Positions 62,627 to 64,000 of a stretch of DNA of 64,000 nt are shown here, piece after piece. The DNA is taken from positions 1 to 64,000 of the forward strand of contig QANT01007417.1 of the NCBI GenBank assembly GCA_003254885.1, read 5' to 3'. The notes below the pieces were generated by a model. That model was not told the origin of the DNA, did no database searches, and worked only from the letters and a program-made list of their open reading frames with translations. The stretch's first letter is position 1. The number at the start of each line of letters is the position of its first letter. Both the position numbers and the translations under genes were made by a program. Source of the stretch: Purshia tridentata. Lineage: Eukaryota; Streptophyta; Magnoliopsida; Rosales; Rosaceae.

Positions 62627-63118
62627 TCAATGGGTGCTCAACCTCATGATTTCTTCTGTTCTTGATTTGCAGAAATATCGCTGCTGTTTTGTAGTGGTAA
62701 AAGTTAAGAAGGATATTTGCTCACATTCAGCACGCTTCTCCCAACTATTGCCAGCAAGTAATTGGTGGCAAATACATAGCTGTTTACACATTTTCCCATT
62801 TTGTTAGGTGATCACAATTTTGCAGAAACAGTGGCTATTGTGCTTACTTCACTTCCATTTATAGTTCTTGGAATACATGCCCCAAGATACCTTTAAGCAA
62901 GTCACTTGATGATAGACATAAAATTAATCTCATCGATGCATCAGGCCTAATTTATTATTTTTCCTTCTTTGGGAAACAGGAAGAATCTAAATACCAAGCT
63001 ATATGTTACTTCATTAATCGGAGTTGGAGTTGCCTCAAGTTTATATCATTCTCCAAGAGCAAAACTAAAGCGATATTTGAGATGGGCCGACTATACAATG
63101 ATAGCCACAGCAACAGTA
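62627..63118 (+). pseudogene. Fragment of an intron-containing plant membrane-protein gene
   Basis: Two pieces match a conserved plant membrane protein that I know only as uncharacterised: DHNFAETVAIVLTSLPFIVL to GIHAPR (about 62807-62886), and KNLNTKLYVTSLIGVGVASS with LYHSPRAKLKRYLRWADYTM (62980-63118) after a normal acceptor GGGAAACAG. The intron is still present, so this is not a processed copy. The expected donor after CCAAG reads ATACCT in place of GT, the reading frame upstream is interrupted, and no further exons are visible downstream. A SLYHS-type histidine motif suggests a ceramidase-like membrane fold, but this is a guess. Confidence 0.55.
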
Positions 63119-64000
63119 GTAAATCAGAAAAAAATCCTTGAATAAATTATAGTTGGCCACTCTCTTTATTATCAACATCCATGTACTTGTTGAAGGATGA
63201 TGCCAAATTGCTTTAATCAATATTAAATCTACAAAAAGATTGTGATGGTTTCACTCATATTTGAATGTCTGGAATTGCGTATCAAATACAATTCTTAAAG
63301 CTTAAGAGGCATTCTTTTCTTTGAAAAAGAAACAATTCTTTTGAGTGTGACTTGCTTCTACTGGATTTCAGAATTTCTTACAATCATTGTGTTTTCTGCA
63401 TTACTCATTAAGAGTCTAAGATATATTGCTTCTTCACCTCCTGCTCTCTGAACATTTATCTGGACTTTATTCATCTGAAACAAGAACAGAGCCACTTCAA
63501 GGGGTGGGCTATAGCCCGGTCCAACCATTACACAGCCCACAGAGAAAAAGTTCAGCCCAGCCCACAACCCAAAATGAATATTGCAGCCCACCCCACTCTT
63601 AAATTCTGCCTCCGTCTCTGAGATTATGAAGCACTTGGATTAACCTTCGAGGAAGAGATTTGACCAAAGTTATACATAAACCAAAAGTTGCCCCTGCCCC
63701 CACAAGATTAATGTTGATTTGACTATATGAAATTGTAATATCTTTTGCATGTGCAGTTGCTAAGCATATTTTCTTTGAAAAATTTGATGAATTCAATATT
63801 TGATACCGAATTATATAGTGGCATCGGTTCATTTGCATGGAATCTAAAATCAGACAAGTATTAACTTTTTAGATTGCTGAGCACCTACGTTAAACTCACC
63901 TTTAGCAAGTTTACATGGATTAGGCCTTGTCAGTGTCTCATGCGTCCCCCAATAACTCCTAATTAATCTACAATGTTACCTTCCTTTTCCAATAGAATAA
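63119..64000. other. Terminal AT-rich region
   Basis: No gene is supported to the end of the window apart from the element-like block at about 63483-63622. The continuation of the membrane-protein fragment is not found here. Confidence 0.5.
63483..63622. mobile_element. Possible hAT-like MITE remnant
   Basis: A GC-richer block of about 140 bases contains GGGGTGGGCTATAGCCCGG near its left end and TTAAATTCTGCCTCCGTCTCTG at its right end. The right end in reverse complement (CAGAGACGGAGGCAGAATTTAA) resembles hAT-type termini common in plants. The left terminus is weak (ACAGAGCCACTTCAAG), so the borders are tentative. Confidence 0.4.

Noticed and set aside
62881-62979. U12-type AT-AC intron in the membrane-protein fragment
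   Set aside because: The start ATACCT is only partly like the U12 donor ATATCCTT, and the end is an ordinary CAG. A decayed GT donor is simpler.

Overview
This is nuclear plant DNA: AT-rich, with spliced eukaryotic genes that use GT-AG (and two GC-AG) introns, chloroplast-targeted proteins and plant-only families (DELLA, CLE, PPR, MLP, CAR). Protein recognition points to a woody eudicot, probably Rosaceae and perhaps Prunus; this is an inference. A single N at 33820 shows a draft assembly.

Layout. Bases 1054-2103 (+) hold NdhL, a chloroplast NDH subunit. It converges on a ten-exon TMEM214/DUF2359 membrane protein (2722-6475, -). A BCCIP/Bcp1 homologue follows (coding 9648-11839, +), with two GC-AG introns and a probable 5'UTR intron. 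An intronless GAI-type DELLA repressor lies at 14093-15970 (+), followed by about 5.8 kb without a recognisable gene. Next are a small At4g22758-like protein (21762-22543, -), an intronless C2-domain CAR-type protein (25500-26012, +), a plastid phosphohexomutase-like protein (26669-29272, +) and a USP-like protein (29531-31091, -).

From 32.7 to 46.1 kb there is a tandem array of five two-exon Bet v 1/MLP genes, all on the minus strand and all with the same phase-1 intron. A frame-shifted intronless copy of an atypical dual-specificity phosphatase (+) sits inside the array. A plastid EamA/DMT transporter (48388-51371, -) and a PPR gene (51641-53266, +) share a 269-bp head-to-head promoter. The PPR gene's DYW tail is decayed, and a receptor-kinase pseudogene fragment follows it. 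After more gene-poor DNA come a CLE peptide precursor (58945-59346, -), a solo LTR with an intact 5-bp target duplication (62029-62620), and a fragment of an intron-containing membrane-protein gene (about 62627-63118).

From memory, the order NdhL, TMEM214, CAR, phosphohexomutase, MLP array matches Arabidopsis At1g70760 to At1g70890, so much of the window appears to be an ancient conserved block with other genes interspersed. I see no operon, CRISPR array or clearly new multi-gene system. The unusual items are local: paired GC-AG introns, a duplicated MLP promoter joined at an N, several decaying gene copies, a 54-bp minisatellite and a pair of hairpins.
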